A stretch of DNA of 64,000 nt from Alphaproteobacteria bacterium UBA3760 (lineage in GTDB: Bacteria > Pseudomonadota > Alphaproteobacteria > Rs-D84). Under the pieces are notes generated by a model. The model was not told the origin of the DNA. It ran no database searches and saw only the letters and a list, made by a program, of their open reading frames with translations. Location of the stretch: the NCBI GenBank assembly GCA_002371155.1, contig DFGC01000010.1:22599-86598 (forward strand), in the 5' to 3' direction. A program made the translations under genes and the position numbers. Within the stretch, counting starts at the first letter, position 1; each line of letters begins with the position of its first letter. Of the stretch, positions 1 to 10,279 are shown piece after piece.

Positions 1-2900
1 ATTATGATTTATCGGCGGTTGGTCGTTTCAAGATGAACAAACGTTTGAAAATCGATTCTGGTAAACGCCCCGAAGATGAACGTTTATTGACCAAGGCTGA
101 TTTCTTGGCGGTATTGAAAACATTAACAAATATTATTGACCACAAAGATACAATTGATGATATCGATAATTTGTCGAACCGTCGTGTTCGCGCGGTTGGC
201 GAATTGTTGGAACAAACTTTCCGCACGGGGATGTTGCGTATTGAACGTCTGGTTCGCGAAAGTTTGTCTTCGCCGAATATCGCAAATATGCAACCCCAAG
301 ATGTTATCAATGTTAAACCTTTGATGTCATTGGTTTCTGAATTTTTGGGAACATCACAATTATCTCAGTTTATGGATGCGTATAATCCATTGTCTGAATT
401 GGAACACAAACGTCGTATTTCTGCATTGGGGCCTGGCGGGTTAAATCGTGAACGCGCGGGTATCGATGTCCGCGACGTGCATCCAACACACTATGGTCGT
501 TTATGCCCAATTCACACCCCCGAAGGTGCCAACATCGGTTTGATAAACCATTTGGCATCATATGCGCGTGTGAACAAATACGGATTTATCACAACCCCAT
601 ATTACGAGGTTAAAAACGGCAAAGTCACCGATAAAATCGTGTATTTGACGGCTGATGAAGAAATGGGACACAAAATCGCCCAGGGTAATACACCAACTAA
701 TAAAGATGGTAAATTGACTGGCGATGTCGTGACTGCGCGTGTTGATGGCGAATTTACGATGGTTCCAACCGAAGAAATTGATTTAATTGACGTTGAACCG
801 CGTCAGGTGGTGTCCATTGCAACCGGATTGATTCCGTTCGTTGAAAACGACGACGCGAACCGTGCGTTGATGGGTTCGAACATGCAACGCCAAGGCGTTC
901 CATTATTGCGGGTCCAGGCCCCATTGGTCGGAACCGGTATCGAACGCGAGGTTGCACGTGATTCCCGCACCGGCAAGGTTGCAAAACACAGTGGTGTTGT
1001 GGAATCTGTGGATGCAAACCGTATCGTGGTTAAATGTATGAATTCACGCAATGTTGTGACCGGTGTTGATATTTACAACTTGGAAAAATTCGAACGTTCC
1101 AACAGTGAGACATTGATTCATCAAAAACCGTTGGTCAAGGTTGGCGACCGCGTATCGGCGGGCGATGTTATTGCCGATGGTTCGTCAATGAATTATGGTG
1201 AATTGGCATTGGGTCGCAATGTGTTGGTTGCATTCGTGCCATGGCGTGGTTATAACTATGAAGACGCGATTGTGATTTCCGAACGCATTTCACGTGAAGA
1301 CGCATTCACATCTGTCAAAATCGTTGAAAAAGAATTCAAGGTTCGTGATACCCAATTGGGCCCAGAAAGTTTCACTCGCGACATTCCAAATGTCAGTGAA
1401 GAGGCGGTTAAAAACCTGGACGAATCTGGTATCATCTATGTTGGTGCGCGTGTAAAGCAGGGCGATATTTTGGTCGGTCGTGTTTCCCCAAAATCGGAAA
1501 CATTATTGACCCCCGAAGAGGCACTGCTGCGCAACATCTTTGGTGAAAAGGCATTAAATGTCAAAGATACATCTTTGCGCGTTGGTCCAAATGAAGAAGG
1601 AACCGTTATCGGTGTCAATGTTTTAACCCGTCATGGTGTTAAAAAAGACGAACGCACACAAATGATTGAATTGGAAAAAATCGCCAAAATCAACAAAGAC
1701 AGAAACGAAGAAATCGCAATCATCGAAAAAGGTTTTGCTGATCAAATTTTCCAATTGGCGGAAAACGAAACAATCGAAGATGGCACAGGTTCGTTAAAAC
1801 CATTTATTGGTAAAAAATTGACTGCCGAGGTTTTCGACGGTATTCGTGCGACCGATGTTAAAAAATTGGTTGTTAAAAATCCCGAAGTCCAGGCGAAAAT
1901 TGCTGAATTGTGCGAACAACACATCATCAAATTGAACCAATTAAATGAAAAAGCCGATGCCGAGGTTGCCAAGGTGACCGAAAGCAATTCTTTGAGTGCG
2001 GGCGTCTTGAAAGAGGTCAAGGTTTATATCGCGCACAAAATGAAATTGCAACCGGGTGATAAAATGGCGGGTCGTCACGGAAACAAAGGTATCGTGTCCA
2101 AGGTTGTTCCAATCGAAGATATGCCATACATGGAAGATGGAACCCCGGTCGATATTGTGTTGAATCCGTTGGGTGTGCCGTCCCGTATGAATATTGGTCA
2201 GATTTTGGAAACTCACTTGGGAATGGCGGCGCGCACATTGGGTCAACAAATTGGCGCGGTTCTGGACGAGGTCAAACAAAAACGTGCTGTGACCGACGAT
2301 TTGCGCAATATTATGGGCAAAATCTATGGCAAAGAAGTGGCGGAAAAATTGGAAAAGATGACCGACACTGATGTCCGTGCCGAGGCCGCATTATTGCGTG
2401 ATGGTGTGCCAATGGCAACGCCAACATTCGACGGTGCAAACCCAGACGATATTAAATCGATGTTGAAATTGGCAAAGTTGCCTGAAACGGGACAATTCAC
2501 ATTGTATGACGGTATGACGGGTGAAAAATTTGCACGTCCGGTGACCGTTGGTGTTATGTACATGTTGAAATTGCATCACTTTGTGGATGAAAAGATTCAC
2601 GCGCGTTCCGTGGGCAGTTATTCACTTGTCACACAACAGCCATTGTCTGGTAAGGCCCACATGGGTGGCCAGAGATTAGGTGAAATGGAGGTCTGGGCGT
2701 TAGAGGCCCACGGTGCCGCACATCTGTTGCGCGAAATGTTGACGGTTAAATCCGACGATATTACCGGCCGTAACAAGATGTACGAAGCCATCATTTCTGG
2801 CAGTAACGATATCCAAACCGGCACACCCGAAGCGTTCAATGTATTTGTTCGCGAATTGCGTGGTTTGGGATTGGCAATGACACCGAAAAAAATAGACTAA
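1..2900 (+). CDS. rpoB: RNA polymerase beta subunit, 5' end outside window
   Basis: Catalytic beta subunit of RNA polymerase. The reading frame is already open at base 3, and the first residues read as internal beta sequence, so the gene is cut by the window edge and the Met at base 33 is not its start. The rifampicin pocket ([15 protein letters not shown], then [13 protein letters not shown]) keeps the Asp, His and Ser at the positions most often changed in rifampicin resistance. The conserved C-terminal blocks [12 protein letters not shown] and [18 protein letters not shown] are intact. It is followed 84 bases later by rpoC, as is usual. Identity is certain; only the length is unknown. Confidence 0.98.
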   Translation, partial: YDLSAVGRFKMNKRLKIDSGKRPEDERLLTKADFLAVLKTLTNIIDHKDTIDDIDNLSNRRVRAVGELLEQTFRTGMLRIERLVRESLSSPNIANMQPQDVINVKPLMSLVSEFLGTSQLSQFMDAYNPLSELEHKRRISALGPGGLNRERAGIDVRDVHPTHYGRLCPIHTPEGANIGLINHLASYARVNKYGFITTPYYEVKNGKVTDKIVYLTADEEMGHKIAQGNTPTNKDGKLTGDVVTARVDGEFTMVPTEEIDLIDVEPRQVVSIATGLIPFVENDDANRALMGSNMQRQGVPLLRVQAPLVGTGIEREVARDSRTGKVAKHSGVVESVDANRIVVKCMNSRNVVTGVDIYNLEKFERSNSETLIHQKPLVKVGDRVSAGDVIADGSSMNYGELALGRNVLVAFVPWRGYNYEDAIVISERISREDAFTSVKIVEKEFKVRDTQLGPESFTRDIPNVSEEAVKNLDESGIIYVGARVKQGDILVGRVSPKSETLLTPEEALLRNIFGEKALNVKDTSLRVGPNEEGTVIGVNVLTRHGVKKDERTQMIELEKIAKINKDRNEEIAIIEKGFADQIFQLAENETIEDGTGSLKPFIGKKLTAEVFDGIRATDVKKLVVKNPEVQAKIAELCEQHIIKLNQLNEKADAEVAKVTESNSLSAGVLKEVKVYIAHKMKLQPGDKMAGRHGNKGIVSKVVPIEDMPYMEDGTPVDIVLNPLGVPSRMNIGQILETHLGMAARTLGQQIGAVLDEVKQKRAVTDDLRNIMGKIYGKEVAEKLEKMTDTDVRAEAALLRDGVPMATPTFDGANPDDIKSMLKLAKLPETGQFTLYDGMTGEKFARPVTVGVMYMLKLHHFVDEKIHARSVGSYSLVTQQPLSGKAHMGGQRLGEMEVWALEAHGAAHLLREMLTVKSDDITGRNKMYEAIISGSNDIQTGTPEAFNVFVRELRGLGLAMTPKKID

Positions 2901-2908
2901 TTGTTGGG

Positions 2909-2944
2909 GTGCGAACGGGCGCGTCGCTTTCGCCCGGGGCGCAC
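2909..2944 (+). promoter_or_regulatory. rpoB-rpoC intergenic hairpin
   Basis: Two nested inverted repeats, GTGCG/CGCAC outside and GGGCG/CGCCC inside, fold the GC-rich spacer between rpoB and rpoC. No T-run follows, so it looks like an attenuation, pausing or processing hairpin rather than a full terminator. Function is inferred. Confidence 0.45.
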
Positions 2945-2984
2945 ACCAATGGCAACTTTAAAGCGACTTAAAGGAGCAAAATAA

Positions 2985-5900
2985 ATGACAAATATGTTGC
3001 AAAAGATATTTGGACAAATCGAAACCAAAGAACAGTTTGATGCGTTGCGTATCACAATCGCCAGCCCAGAAGAAATTCTGTCTTGGTCCCATGGCGAGGT
3101 TAAAAAACCTGAAACAATCAACTATCATTCTTTGAAACCAGAACCCGAAGGATTGTTTTGCCAGGAAATTTTTGGCCCGGTCAAAGATTTCGAATGTGCA
3201 TGCGGAAAATATAAACGCATTAAAAATCGTGGTGTCATTTGCGAAAAATGCCATGTCGAGGTTGGACCATCATCTGTTCGTCGTGAACGCATGGGGCACA
3301 TCAAATTGGCGATGCCGGTTGCACACACTTGGTTTTTACGCGAAGGCAAAATTGCTGTTTTGTTGAACAATTTGCCACAAAAGAAATTGGAACAGGTTAT
3401 TTCATACGACGCATATATCGTTATTGAACCGGGTTTAACCAACCTGAAATTATACGATGTTATCAGTGAAGATGAATACCAGGCCAAGGTCGAAGAATTT
3501 GGCGCGGACGCGTTCCGTGTTGGCATCGGTGCCGAAGGTGTGCGCAGCATTATCGCAAATTTGGATATGGGCGATGAACGCACTCGTCTGCGCGCAGAAT
3601 TGGCGGAAACAAAATCTGAACAAAAACGCAAATTATTGATTAAACAATTAAAATTGGTTGAATCGTTCTTGGATTCTAAAACAGAACCTGCATGGATGTT
3701 GCCGGATGTTTTGCCGGTTATTCCACCAGATATGCGCCCATTGGTCACATTGGATGCGGGACATGTCGCGGCATCTGATTTGAACGATTTGTATCGTCGC
3801 GTAATTATTCGTAATAATCGTTTGAAAAGATTTATGGAAATGCATGCCCCAGACATCATTATTCGTAATGAAAAACGCATGTTGCAAGAGGCGGTCGATT
3901 CTTTGTTCGATAATGGACACAAAGCGCGCCCAATGGTTTCCCAAAACCGTCGTCCATTGAAGTCTTTGTCTGATTCATTGCGTGGTAAATCTGGACGTTT
4001 CCGTATGAATATGTTGGGTAAACGTGTGGATTATTCGGGGCGTTCGGTTATTACACCGGGACCAACACTGCGCATGCACCAGGTTGGATTGCCAAAAACA
4101 ATGGCATTGGAATTGTTCAAACCATTTGTATTTGCGAAACTGTTGGCGGGTGGTTATGCAAACACATTGAAAACCGCACGCAAAATGGTTGAAAATGGCG
4201 AAGACATTGTTTGGGAAATTTTGGAAAAGGTTATTTATCAACATCCTGTGTTGTTAAACCGTGCGCCATCGTTGCACAGATTGTCATTGATTGCGTTCGA
4301 ACCTGTTTTAATCGAAGGCAAGGCAATCCGTTTGCACCCATTGGTCTGTAAAGGATTCAATGCGGACTTTGACGGTGACCAGATGTCTGTGCACGTGCCA
4401 ATTTCATTAGAGGCACAGTTAGAGGCACGCACATTGATGTTATCAACAAACAACGTTATGTCCCCCGCCAGTGGCGACCCAATGACTGTGCCGTCCCAAG
4501 ACATGGTGTTGGGGGTGTATTACATATCGCTGATGAATGGCGAACATGACGAAAAGAAATCACCACGCTTTTCCGGCATGGACGAGGTTAAATTGGCATT
4601 GGAAAATAAACTTATCACTTTGCACACACCAATTTATGCGCGTGTAAATGGTAAAACATATGCCACAACCGCGGGTCGTATGATTTTGGGCGAATTGTTG
4701 CCAAAATCTGACAATATGCCGTTTGATTTGGTGAACAAGGTTATGCCGGCCAAAGAAATCAAAAAATTGTTGGCAACAACATATGAACGTTGCGGGGACA
4801 AGGCAATGATTTTATTGGCGGACGCATTGAAAGATACCGGTTTTGAACAGGCTGCACGCAGTGGTATTTCAATTGGATTTAACGATATTGTTATTCCAGA
4901 AGAAAAGAAAGAAATGATTGCCGAATCAACCAAGGCAGCCGAAGAAATCGAAGAACAATATCAAAACGGTTTGTTATCCGGTGGTGAACGTCACAATAAA
5001 TTGATTGACCTGTGGCAAAAAACAACCGATAAATTGGGTGATTTGGCATACGCCACATTGGGTAAAACAACGGGCGACAATTGGAATTCTGTATATATGA
5101 TGGCTTTGTCCGGTGCGCGTGGTTCCAAAGGTCAGATTCAACAGTTGGCGGGTATGCGTGGTATGATGCAGAAACCAGACGGTTCAATTATCGAAGTTCC
5201 AATTATTTCGAACTTCAAAGAAGGTTTGACCATGTCTGAATACTTTACATCCACCCACGGTGCGCGCAAAGGTATGTCGGATACGGCATTGAAAACCGCA
5301 TCGGCTGGATATTTGACTCGTCGTTTGGTTGAATTGGCACAAAATACAGTTATCACCGAACACGATTGTGGCACACACGAATTTATCACGGCAAAACCTG
5401 TGTACCAAGGTTCAACATTGGTTGTGCCATTGGGCGATGTGGTTTTAGGCCGTACCGCGGCACACGATATCGTCAATCCAATGACCAAAGAGGTCATCGT
5501 GCCGGCTGGCGAATTGGTGACAAAATCCGCGGCCAAGGCGATAAACGAATGTGGTTTGCCATCGGTTGATGTGCGCAGTGTCTTGACATGTCAAAGTGAT
5601 GGTTTGTGTGCGAAATGTTATGGTATGGATTTGTCGCGAAATGCGCTGGTGCATGTTGGTGAACCGGTTGGTGTTATCGCGGGTCAATCTATTGGTGAAC
5701 CAGGAACCCAGTTGACATTGCGGACCTTCCACATTGGTGGTATTGCGGAAAGTAGTGCGGAAAGCCACTTTATCGAAATGCCGGTTGCGGGTAAAATCAA
5801 ATTGATTGGCGTAAATACCATTAAAAACAAGGCTGGCCGTGTTGTTGTGTTGTCGCGCAATGGCGAAATTGCGGTTGTTGATGACAAAGATAACAAATTG

Positions 5901-7097
5901 TTCAGTTGTGCATTGCCATACGCATCAAAAATGATTGTATCTGATGGCGACATGGTGGACAAGGGTGCCAAGGTTGCTGAATGGGATCCGTATTCCAACG
6001 ATATTATCGCGGAAAAAGACGGCACGGTATGCTTTAACGATTTGATTGAAAATGTGTCTTTCCAAGAAGAGGTTGACCCGACAACTGGAATCATCTCGCG
6101 CAAGGTCACAAATTGGAAAAACGTAACCAAAAAGCCGTTAAATCCATCTATTACATTGGTCGATGCCAATGGCGAGGTTATTTCGTTGGGCGGCAAAAAA
6201 ATTGCCGAATATATGGTTCCAATGTATTCCGTATTGACTGTTGCCAACGGGGACAAGGTTTCTGCGGGTGATATTTTGGCGCGTATCCCTGTCCAGGCGA
6301 AAAAGACGGGCGATATTACCGGTGGTTTGCCACGCGTCGAAGAATTGTTAGAGGTTCGCCGTCCTGCAAATCCGGCTTTGTTGGCGGAAATTGACGGAAC
6401 AATCGAATTAGAGGATGCGAAATCTAAAATCATTATTCGCATTGAACCGACCGACGGAACGGCGCCTGTGGAATATGCCGTGCCCAAGGGAACAAATTTA
6501 TTGGTTCGCAGTGGCGATGTCGTGAAAAAGGCTGAAAAATTGGTTGACGGTGAACCCGTGCCCCAGGATATTTTGCGTATTTTGGGACAAAAGGCATTGG
6601 CGACATTTATGGTCGAACAAGTGCAACAGGTTTATCGTTTACAGGGTGTGACCATCAACGACAAACACATCGAAATTTTGATTCGTGAAATGACGCGTCG
6701 TGTTGAAATCGCAAACCCAGGCGATACTGGATTCTTGATGGGTTCGGTTGTTGACCGTGTTGATTTCGAAGAAGAAAATGCGCGTGTGATACGCGATGGT
6801 GGTCGCCCAGCCGAAGCGTCCCAGGTTTTGGTTGGTTTGACGCGTGCGTCTTTGACATCGCGTTCGTTCATATCCAACGCATCGTTCCAACAAACAACCA
6901 AGGTTTTGGTGGACGCGGCAATCAATGGTTCAACCGACAAATTGGTTGGTATCAACGAAAATTTGATTGTTGGTCGTCTGATTCCAATTGGCACCGGTGC
7001 ATATGTTCGTCGTGTGCGTGAAATCGCCAAGGAAGAAGAACGCGCTGAAAAAATTGCCCGCGAAGGTGGCGAACACCAACAATTGTTGGATATTTAA
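2985..7097 (+). CDS. rpoC: RNA polymerase beta' subunit
   Basis: Largest subunit of RNA polymerase, 1370 residues, close to the 1400 usual in proteobacteria. The N-terminal zinc site is visible near residues 70-90 (CACGKYKR ... CEKC). The absolutely conserved NADFDGDQM loop, whose Asp residues hold the active-site magnesium, is near residue 458, and a second cysteine cluster (CQSDGLCAKC) lies near residue 870. The start ATG sits behind a strong AAAGGAG. Cotranscribed with rpoB, and ended by a perfect 14-bp hairpin just after the stop. Confidence 0.98.
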   Translation: MTNMLQKIFGQIETKEQFDALRITIASPEEILSWSHGEVKKPETINYHSLKPEPEGLFCQEIFGPVKDFECACGKYKRIKNRGVICEKCHVEVGPSSVRRERMGHIKLAMPVAHTWFLREGKIAVLLNNLPQKKLEQVISYDAYIVIEPGLTNLKLYDVISEDEYQAKVEEFGADAFRVGIGAEGVRSIIANLDMGDERTRLRAELAETKSEQKRKLLIKQLKLVESFLDSKTEPAWMLPDVLPVIPPDMRPLVTLDAGHVAASDLNDLYRRVIIRNNRLKRFMEMHAPDIIIRNEKRMLQEAVDSLFDNGHKARPMVSQNRRPLKSLSDSLRGKSGRFRMNMLGKRVDYSGRSVITPGPTLRMHQVGLPKTMALELFKPFVFAKLLAGGYANTLKTARKMVENGEDIVWEILEKVIYQHPVLLNRAPSLHRLSLIAFEPVLIEGKAIRLHPLVCKGFNADFDGDQMSVHVPISLEAQLEARTLMLSTNNVMSPASGDPMTVPSQDMVLGVYYISLMNGEHDEKKSPRFSGMDEVKLALENKLITLHTPIYARVNGKTYATTAGRMILGELLPKSDNMPFDLVNKVMPAKEIKKLLATTYERCGDKAMILLADALKDTGFEQAARSGISIGFNDIVIPEEKKEMIAESTKAAEEIEEQYQNGLLSGGERHNKLIDLWQKTTDKLGDLAYATLGKTTGDNWNSVYMMALSGARGSKGQIQQLAGMRGMMQKPDGSIIEVPIISNFKEGLTMSEYFTSTHGARKGMSDTALKTASAGYLTRRLVELAQNTVITEHDCGTHEFITAKPVYQGSTLVVPLGDVVLGRTAAHDIVNPMTKEVIVPAGELVTKSAAKAINECGLPSVDVRSVLTCQSDGLCAKCYGMDLSRNALVHVGEPVGVIAGQSIGEPGTQLTLRTFHIGGIAESSAESHFIEMPVAGKIKLIGVNTIKNKAGRVVVLSRNGEIAVVDDKDNKLFSCALPYASKMIVSDGDMVDKGAKVAEWDPYSNDIIAEKDGTVCFNDLIENVSFQEEVDPTTGIISRKVTNWKNVTKKPLNPSITLVDANGEVISLGGKKIAEYMVPMYSVLTVANGDKVSAGDILARIPVQAKKTGDITGGLPRVEELLEVRRPANPALLAEIDGTIELEDAKSKIIIRIEPTDGTAPVEYAVPKGTNLLVRSGDVVKKAEKLVDGEPVPQDILRILGQKALATFMVEQVQQVYRLQGVTINDKHIEILIREMTRRVEIANPGDTGFLMGSVVDRVDFEEENARVIRDGGRPAEASQVLVGLTRASLTSRSFISNASFQQTTKVLVDAAINGSTDKLVGINENLIVGRLIPIGTGAYVRRVREIAKEEERAEKIAREGGEHQQLLDI

Positions 7098-7100
7098 CAG

Positions 7101-7131
7101 GTTATTTCCCCGCGATACGCGGGGAAATAAC
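7101..7131 (+). terminator. Hairpin ending the rpoBC operon
   Basis: A perfect 14-bp inverted repeat (GTTATTTCCCCGCG and its complement) around a 3-base loop starts 4 bases after the rpoC stop. The T-tract after it is weak (CAAACTTTTCC). Confidence 0.75.
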
Positions 7132-7141
7132 AAACTTTTCC

Positions 7142-7169
7142 TTGCAAAACGGGAATAATAGAATAAAAT
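7142..7169 (+). promoter_or_regulatory. Probable sigma-70 promoter of rpmF-plsX
   Basis: TTGCAA at 7142-7147 and TAAAAT at 7164-7169 are separated by 16 bases, just after the rpoBC terminator and 30 bases before rpmF. Assigned by pattern only. Confidence 0.45.
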
Positions 7170-7199
7170 ATAACAAGTTTATTAAAAAAGGATTATAAA

Positions 7200-7349
7200 A
7201 TGGCAACACCCAGAAGTAAAACAAGTAAGGCACGCAGTGCACAACGTCAATCACATGATGCTTTGAAAATTATGCCGGTTGGTGTATGCAAATCTTGTGG
7301 CGAAAAGAAACGTCCACATCATGTTTGCCCTGCATGTGGTGCAAAATAA
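7200..7349 (+). CDS. rpmF: 50S ribosomal protein L32
   Basis: Small zinc-ribbon ribosomal protein of 49 residues. The N-terminus (MATPRSKTSKARSAQRQSH) is typical of L32. Two CxxC pairs, CKSC and CPAC, near residues 30-33 and 43-46 form the zinc-binding knuckle. The start is preceded by AAAGGATTATAAA. It lies directly upstream of plsX, the classic rpmF-plsX arrangement that links ribosome and phospholipid synthesis. The usual third member fabH is not present downstream here. Confidence 0.93.
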   Translation: MATPRSKTSKARSAQRQSHDALKIMPVGVCKSCGEKKRPHHVCPACGAK

Positions 7350-7437
7350 TAAAACAAAAAATAAATGTGGCAGAATTGGTAATCCTGTGTCATAATAGGT
7401 TTATCAATCTGCTTTTTTATTTGGCGGGGGATAAATT

Positions 7438-8487
7438 ATGACCAAGGTTATATCCATTGACGCGTTTGGTGGTGACAAAGGACCCAAGGTTGTTTTGGGC
7501 GGTATCAACCAATTTTTATACCAAAATGCCGATGCTGATGTTCATTTTCGTATTTTTGGCAAACAATCGGTATTAAGGAAATTGTTGGCGAAATTTCCGC
7601 GTGTTGCGCGCAATTCCACGATTATAGATGCCCCCGATGTAATTCGCGGAACGGATAAAATTCGCGATGTGGTGCGCCATGCGGATGGAACATCCATGTT
7701 TATGGCAATTCGTGATGTTCGTGCGGGCAATGCGTCCGCGGTGGTCAGTGCTGGAAATACCGGGGTTTTAATGTCTTTATCAAAATTGGCATTAAAGACC
7801 GTTGATGGCATATCGCGTCCGGCGATAACAACAATGTTGCCGTCCGGCGGTGGTGATTCGCGTGTGGTTGTGCTGGATTTGGGTGCAAATGTTCAATGCG
7901 ATGCCCAAAATTTGTTTGATTTTGCGATATTGGGTTCTGTCTATGCCGATGTTATAGGTGGTATGTCGCGCCCGCGTGTTGGTATTCTGAATATCGGTAC
8001 CGAAGAAACCAAGGGCAACGAAACATTGCAAGAATTAAATCGTGTTTTGACCGAACACCGTGATGAATTGCCATACGAATATGTCGGTTTTGTCGAGGCC
8101 ACCGATATCAGTGCCGGCCGGGTCCAGGTTGTCGTGACCGACGGATTTACCGGCAATATCGTTCTGAAAACGGTCGAAGGAACGGCGAAATTGATAAAAC
8201 GCGTCATAATGGAAAATTTCAAGAAATCCATATTGGCAATGGTTGGTGCATTTTTCTTGGTGCATGTGTTCAAACGGTTAAAGCATAAAATTGACCCGCG
8301 TTCATATGCCGGTGCGACATTTTTGGGTTTGAACGGATTTTCGGTCAAAACCCACGGGAACAGTGACGCATTGGCATTCGCAAACGCAATCAGATACGCG
8401 GTTGATTTAAGTAATGCCGATTTCAATGGTGTGATTCGCGAACGGGTTGCGTCGGTCGCACACATCCGCGACAAATTGGCAAAATAA
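7438..8487 (+). CDS. plsX: Phosphate acyltransferase PlsX
   Basis: Converts acyl-ACP and phosphate to acyl-phosphate, the acyl donor for the first step of phospholipid synthesis; a peripheral membrane enzyme. The 349-residue length and the N-terminal block SIDAFGGDKGP, the SAGNTG block near residue 103 and GFTGNIVLK near residue 237 are those of PlsX. The start has a GGGGGATAA ribosome site and lies 88 bases after rpmF. In most relatives fabH follows; here the next gene is an unrelated lysine-rich protein. Confidence 0.95.
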   Translation: MTKVISIDAFGGDKGPKVVLGGINQFLYQNADADVHFRIFGKQSVLRKLLAKFPRVARNSTIIDAPDVIRGTDKIRDVVRHADGTSMFMAIRDVRAGNASAVVSAGNTGVLMSLSKLALKTVDGISRPAITTMLPSGGGDSRVVVLDLGANVQCDAQNLFDFAILGSVYADVIGGMSRPRVGILNIGTEETKGNETLQELNRVLTEHRDELPYEYVGFVEATDISAGRVQVVVTDGFTGNIVLKTVEGTAKLIKRVIMENFKKSILAMVGAFFLVHVFKRLKHKIDPRSYAGATFLGLNGFSVKTHGNSDALAFANAIRYAVDLSNADFNGVIRERVASVAHIRDKLAK

Positions 8488-8584
8488 TTCTGGTTTTATA
8501 ATAAATTTCCTAGGTTGATATCCTGATACAAAAACGCGCAAATGCGGGGTATAATAATTTGGCATACAACCAAAGGAACGAATT

Positions 8585-8881
8585 ATGGAAAAAACAAAAC
8601 GCAATACAACAAAATCCCCAAAAAATATAAAAAACATTAAATCGGTCAAACCAAAAACACATGCAAAAACCGCGATGTCGGCGAAAAACGCCAAGCTTAT
8701 GAAAAACATCAAAACAACAAAGTCCCCAAAACCGGCAAAAAAACAAACCAAATCGCCCACAACAGCAGCCCATTGGATAGAATCCCGCGCCCGATTGGTC
8801 AAGATTTTAGAGGCAACCGGCATCCAACCCGAATCCAGTGTTGTTATGATTGGTTGTTATAAAAAAGAACAACGCGCATAA
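8585..8881 (+). CDS. Small lysine-rich basic protein of unknown function
   Basis: 98 residues. Residues 1-58 are almost only Lys, Ala, Thr, Pro, Ser and Asn, with repeated KSPK/KTTKS-like units, as in the basic tails of histone-H1-like bacterial proteins. Residues 60-98 form a non-repetitive, probably helical end (HWIESRARLVKILEATG). A ribosome site AAAGGAACG precedes the ATG, and a TATAAT hexamer stands about 35 bases upstream. A nucleic-acid-binding role is suggested by composition only; I do not recognise a named family. Confidence 0.6.
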   Translation: MEKTKRNTTKSPKNIKNIKSVKPKTHAKTAMSAKNAKLMKNIKTTKSPKPAKKQTKSPTTAAHWIESRARLVKILEATGIQPESSVVMIGCYKKEQRA

Positions 8882-8918
8882 TATTACACATATAAAATAG
8901 TGTTTGTTTGCAAATATT

Positions 8919-8993
8919 TCGCCCCACATTGCAATATTGTTATAATAATGATATTCTTATTGCTAATAACAATAAAATCGCATTGTGGGGCGA
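8919..8993. terminator. Long nested hairpin between convergent genes
   Basis: TCGCCCCACATTGC at 8919-8932 pairs with GCATTGTGGGGCGA at 8980-8993 with one mismatch. Inside it ATTGTTAT pairs with ATAACAAT, and AATAA with TTATT, giving a rod of about 75 bases. It lies after the lysine-rich gene and before the end of the convergent gene, so a terminator or stabilising 3' structure is likely. Confidence 0.55.
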
Positions 8994-9003
8994 GTTTTGA
9001 TAT

Positions 9004-9033
9004 AAAAAACCGCCGGCAATTACTTGACGGCGG
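9004..9033 (-). terminator. Intrinsic terminator of the 110-residue gene
   Basis: Read on the minus strand, CCGCCG ... CGGCGG forms a stem with a 12-base loop and is followed by TTTTTT. It stands 36 bases after the stop of the minus-strand gene. Confidence 0.75.
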
Positions 9034-9069
9034 CTTCTCCTCTCCTTCCGGTCTCCCGGAAACTGTAAA

Positions 9070-9402
9070 TTATGCAGCCTTGATATGGCGTTCTGAACAC
9101 TCGGTATCACTGTCCATAATCTTTTTAGCCTCGGCAAACACCATTTCTTTAACTTTCAATGCCAAATCATGTGTTTCCAAAGTTTCGGCGGCAACATCGA
9201 AATTGTCGGTTCTGATTTGTAAAGACACATATGCCCCGACCAACGACGCGCGTGGCAAATCTTCGATAGAACGTGGTGCATTATTGTTGCCAACATGCAA
9301 TTCATCACTTAGTGAAATGATTTGTCTATCTTGATTTACCCAAACGGTGGTGGTCAAAACCTGGTCCAGTGCAATCATAATTTGTTTGATATTTTTTTGC
9401 AT
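9070..9402 (-). CDS. Hypothetical protein, 110 residues
   Basis: No family recognised. The start at 9402 is chosen because AAGGAGGG stands 8 bases upstream; longer in-frame extension has no ribosome site. The protein is soluble in appearance, with no signal peptide or membrane segment, mixed alpha/beta composition and an acidic helical C-terminal third rich in Glu and Ala. It ends with its own terminator and is transcribed away from mraZ. Confidence 0.65.
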   Translation of the reverse strand: MQKNIKQIMIALDQVLTTTVWVNQDRQIISLSDELHVGNNNAPRSIEDLPRASLVGAYVSLQIRTDNFDVAAETLETHDLALKVKEMVFAEAKKIMDSDTECSERHIKAA

Positions 9403-9690
9403 TGTGTGGGTCCCTCCTTGATGGGTGTATATTGTTTTTTGATGGCTTTTGCTGTATTTACATGCGTATTTACAAAACATCGGCCATCGTTTGGTTGTTT
9501 TTATTTGTTTTTGCCGGAAAACCAGTGTTTTCTGGCGGTTTAGAACTCTTTCCCCATGTCTATACAAACATCTTAGAACAAAAACGATTCGCAGGTCAAG
9601 AGAAAAATATAATTATTTTCAAAATATTTTGAAAAAATTTAATTTGTCTTGAAAAACCATAAAATCCCATAATTTGATTATGAATTGTCA
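9403..9690. other. Intergenic region between divergent genes
   Basis: About 290 bases of AT-rich DNA upstream of two divergent genes. It must hold the promoter of the 110-residue gene, but I could not assign it with confidence. No RNA gene or repeat was seen. Confidence 0.5.
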
Positions 9691-9719
9691 TTGACAATGT
9701 GAAAAACAAATGCTAAACT
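9691..9719 (+). promoter_or_regulatory. Consensus-like promoter of mraZ
   Basis: TTGACA at 9691-9696 and TAAACT at 9714-9719 with an ideal 17-base spacer, 53 bases ahead of the mraZ start. Confidence 0.75.
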
Positions 9720-9771
9720 GACACCGAAACGCGGGCGATACTGACGAAAAAACAAAAAAATATGGAATAAA

Positions 9772-10215
9772 ATGTCTTTGTTTCTCTCATCTTATGAAAA
9801 TCGTTTGGATGCCAAAGGGCGCATTTCTGTCCCGGCATCCTTTCGCGCCGCGTTAAACAATGAAAAATTTGCGGGTGTGGTGCTGTATCGTTCGTTTACA
9901 AATAAATGTATCGATGGGTTATCCATGTCGCGCATGGAAAGTTTGGCGGCGGCAACCGATAAAATGGGCGTGTTTGATAATGCGTTGGACGATTTGTCGG
10001 CTATGCTGTTTGCGGATGCGCGTCCCATACAATTTGATGTGACGGGGCGGATTATAATCCCGGCGGATTTATTGGCGCATGCCGGAATAACCAACACTGC
10101 GTTATTTGTTGGTCGTGGAAATTCTTTTCAGATATGGAATCCGGACGCATTTCGTGCAGCACAGAATAAATCATTGGAAAATCTGCGTGCGTCGCGCCCA
10201 AATTTAATTATATAG
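9772..10215 (+). CDS. mraZ: Transcriptional regulator MraZ
   Basis: DNA-binding AbrB-like protein that normally represses its own operon, the division and cell-wall (dcw) cluster. 147 residues with the duplicated MraZ fold: KGRISVPASFR near residue 16 and the related TGRIIIPADLL near residue 87. The start follows ATATGGAATAAA. What is odd is the context: instead of rsmH and ftsL, the gene is followed at once by a terminator and a convergent gene, so here MraZ stands alone under its own strong promoter. Confidence 0.92.
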   Translation: MSLFLSSYENRLDAKGRISVPASFRAALNNEKFAGVVLYRSFTNKCIDGLSMSRMESLAAATDKMGVFDNALDDLSAMLFADARPIQFDVTGRIIIPADLLAHAGITNTALFVGRGNSFQIWNPDAFRAAQNKSLENLRASRPNLII

Positions 10216-10244
10216 TTTTTGGTAAAAATAAATTTATAAAACAA

Positions 10245-10278
10245 AATAAAAAACCTTGGTTTCCCAAGGTTTTTTATT
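10245..10278. terminator. Bidirectional terminator between mraZ and convergent gene
   Basis: AATAAAAAACCTTGG and its complement CCAAGGTTTTTTATT flank a 4-base loop, giving T-runs on both strands. Confidence 0.88.
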
Positions 10279-10279
10279 T

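Noticed and set aside
33..2900. Met at base 33 as the true start of rpoB
   Set aside because: The frame is open from base 3 and the residues before that Met belong to internal beta-subunit sequence; the gene is simply cut by the window.
8900..9334. 144-codon plus-strand frame
   Set aside because: Lies antisense to the 110-residue gene, crosses its terminator and the long hairpin, and has no ribosome site.
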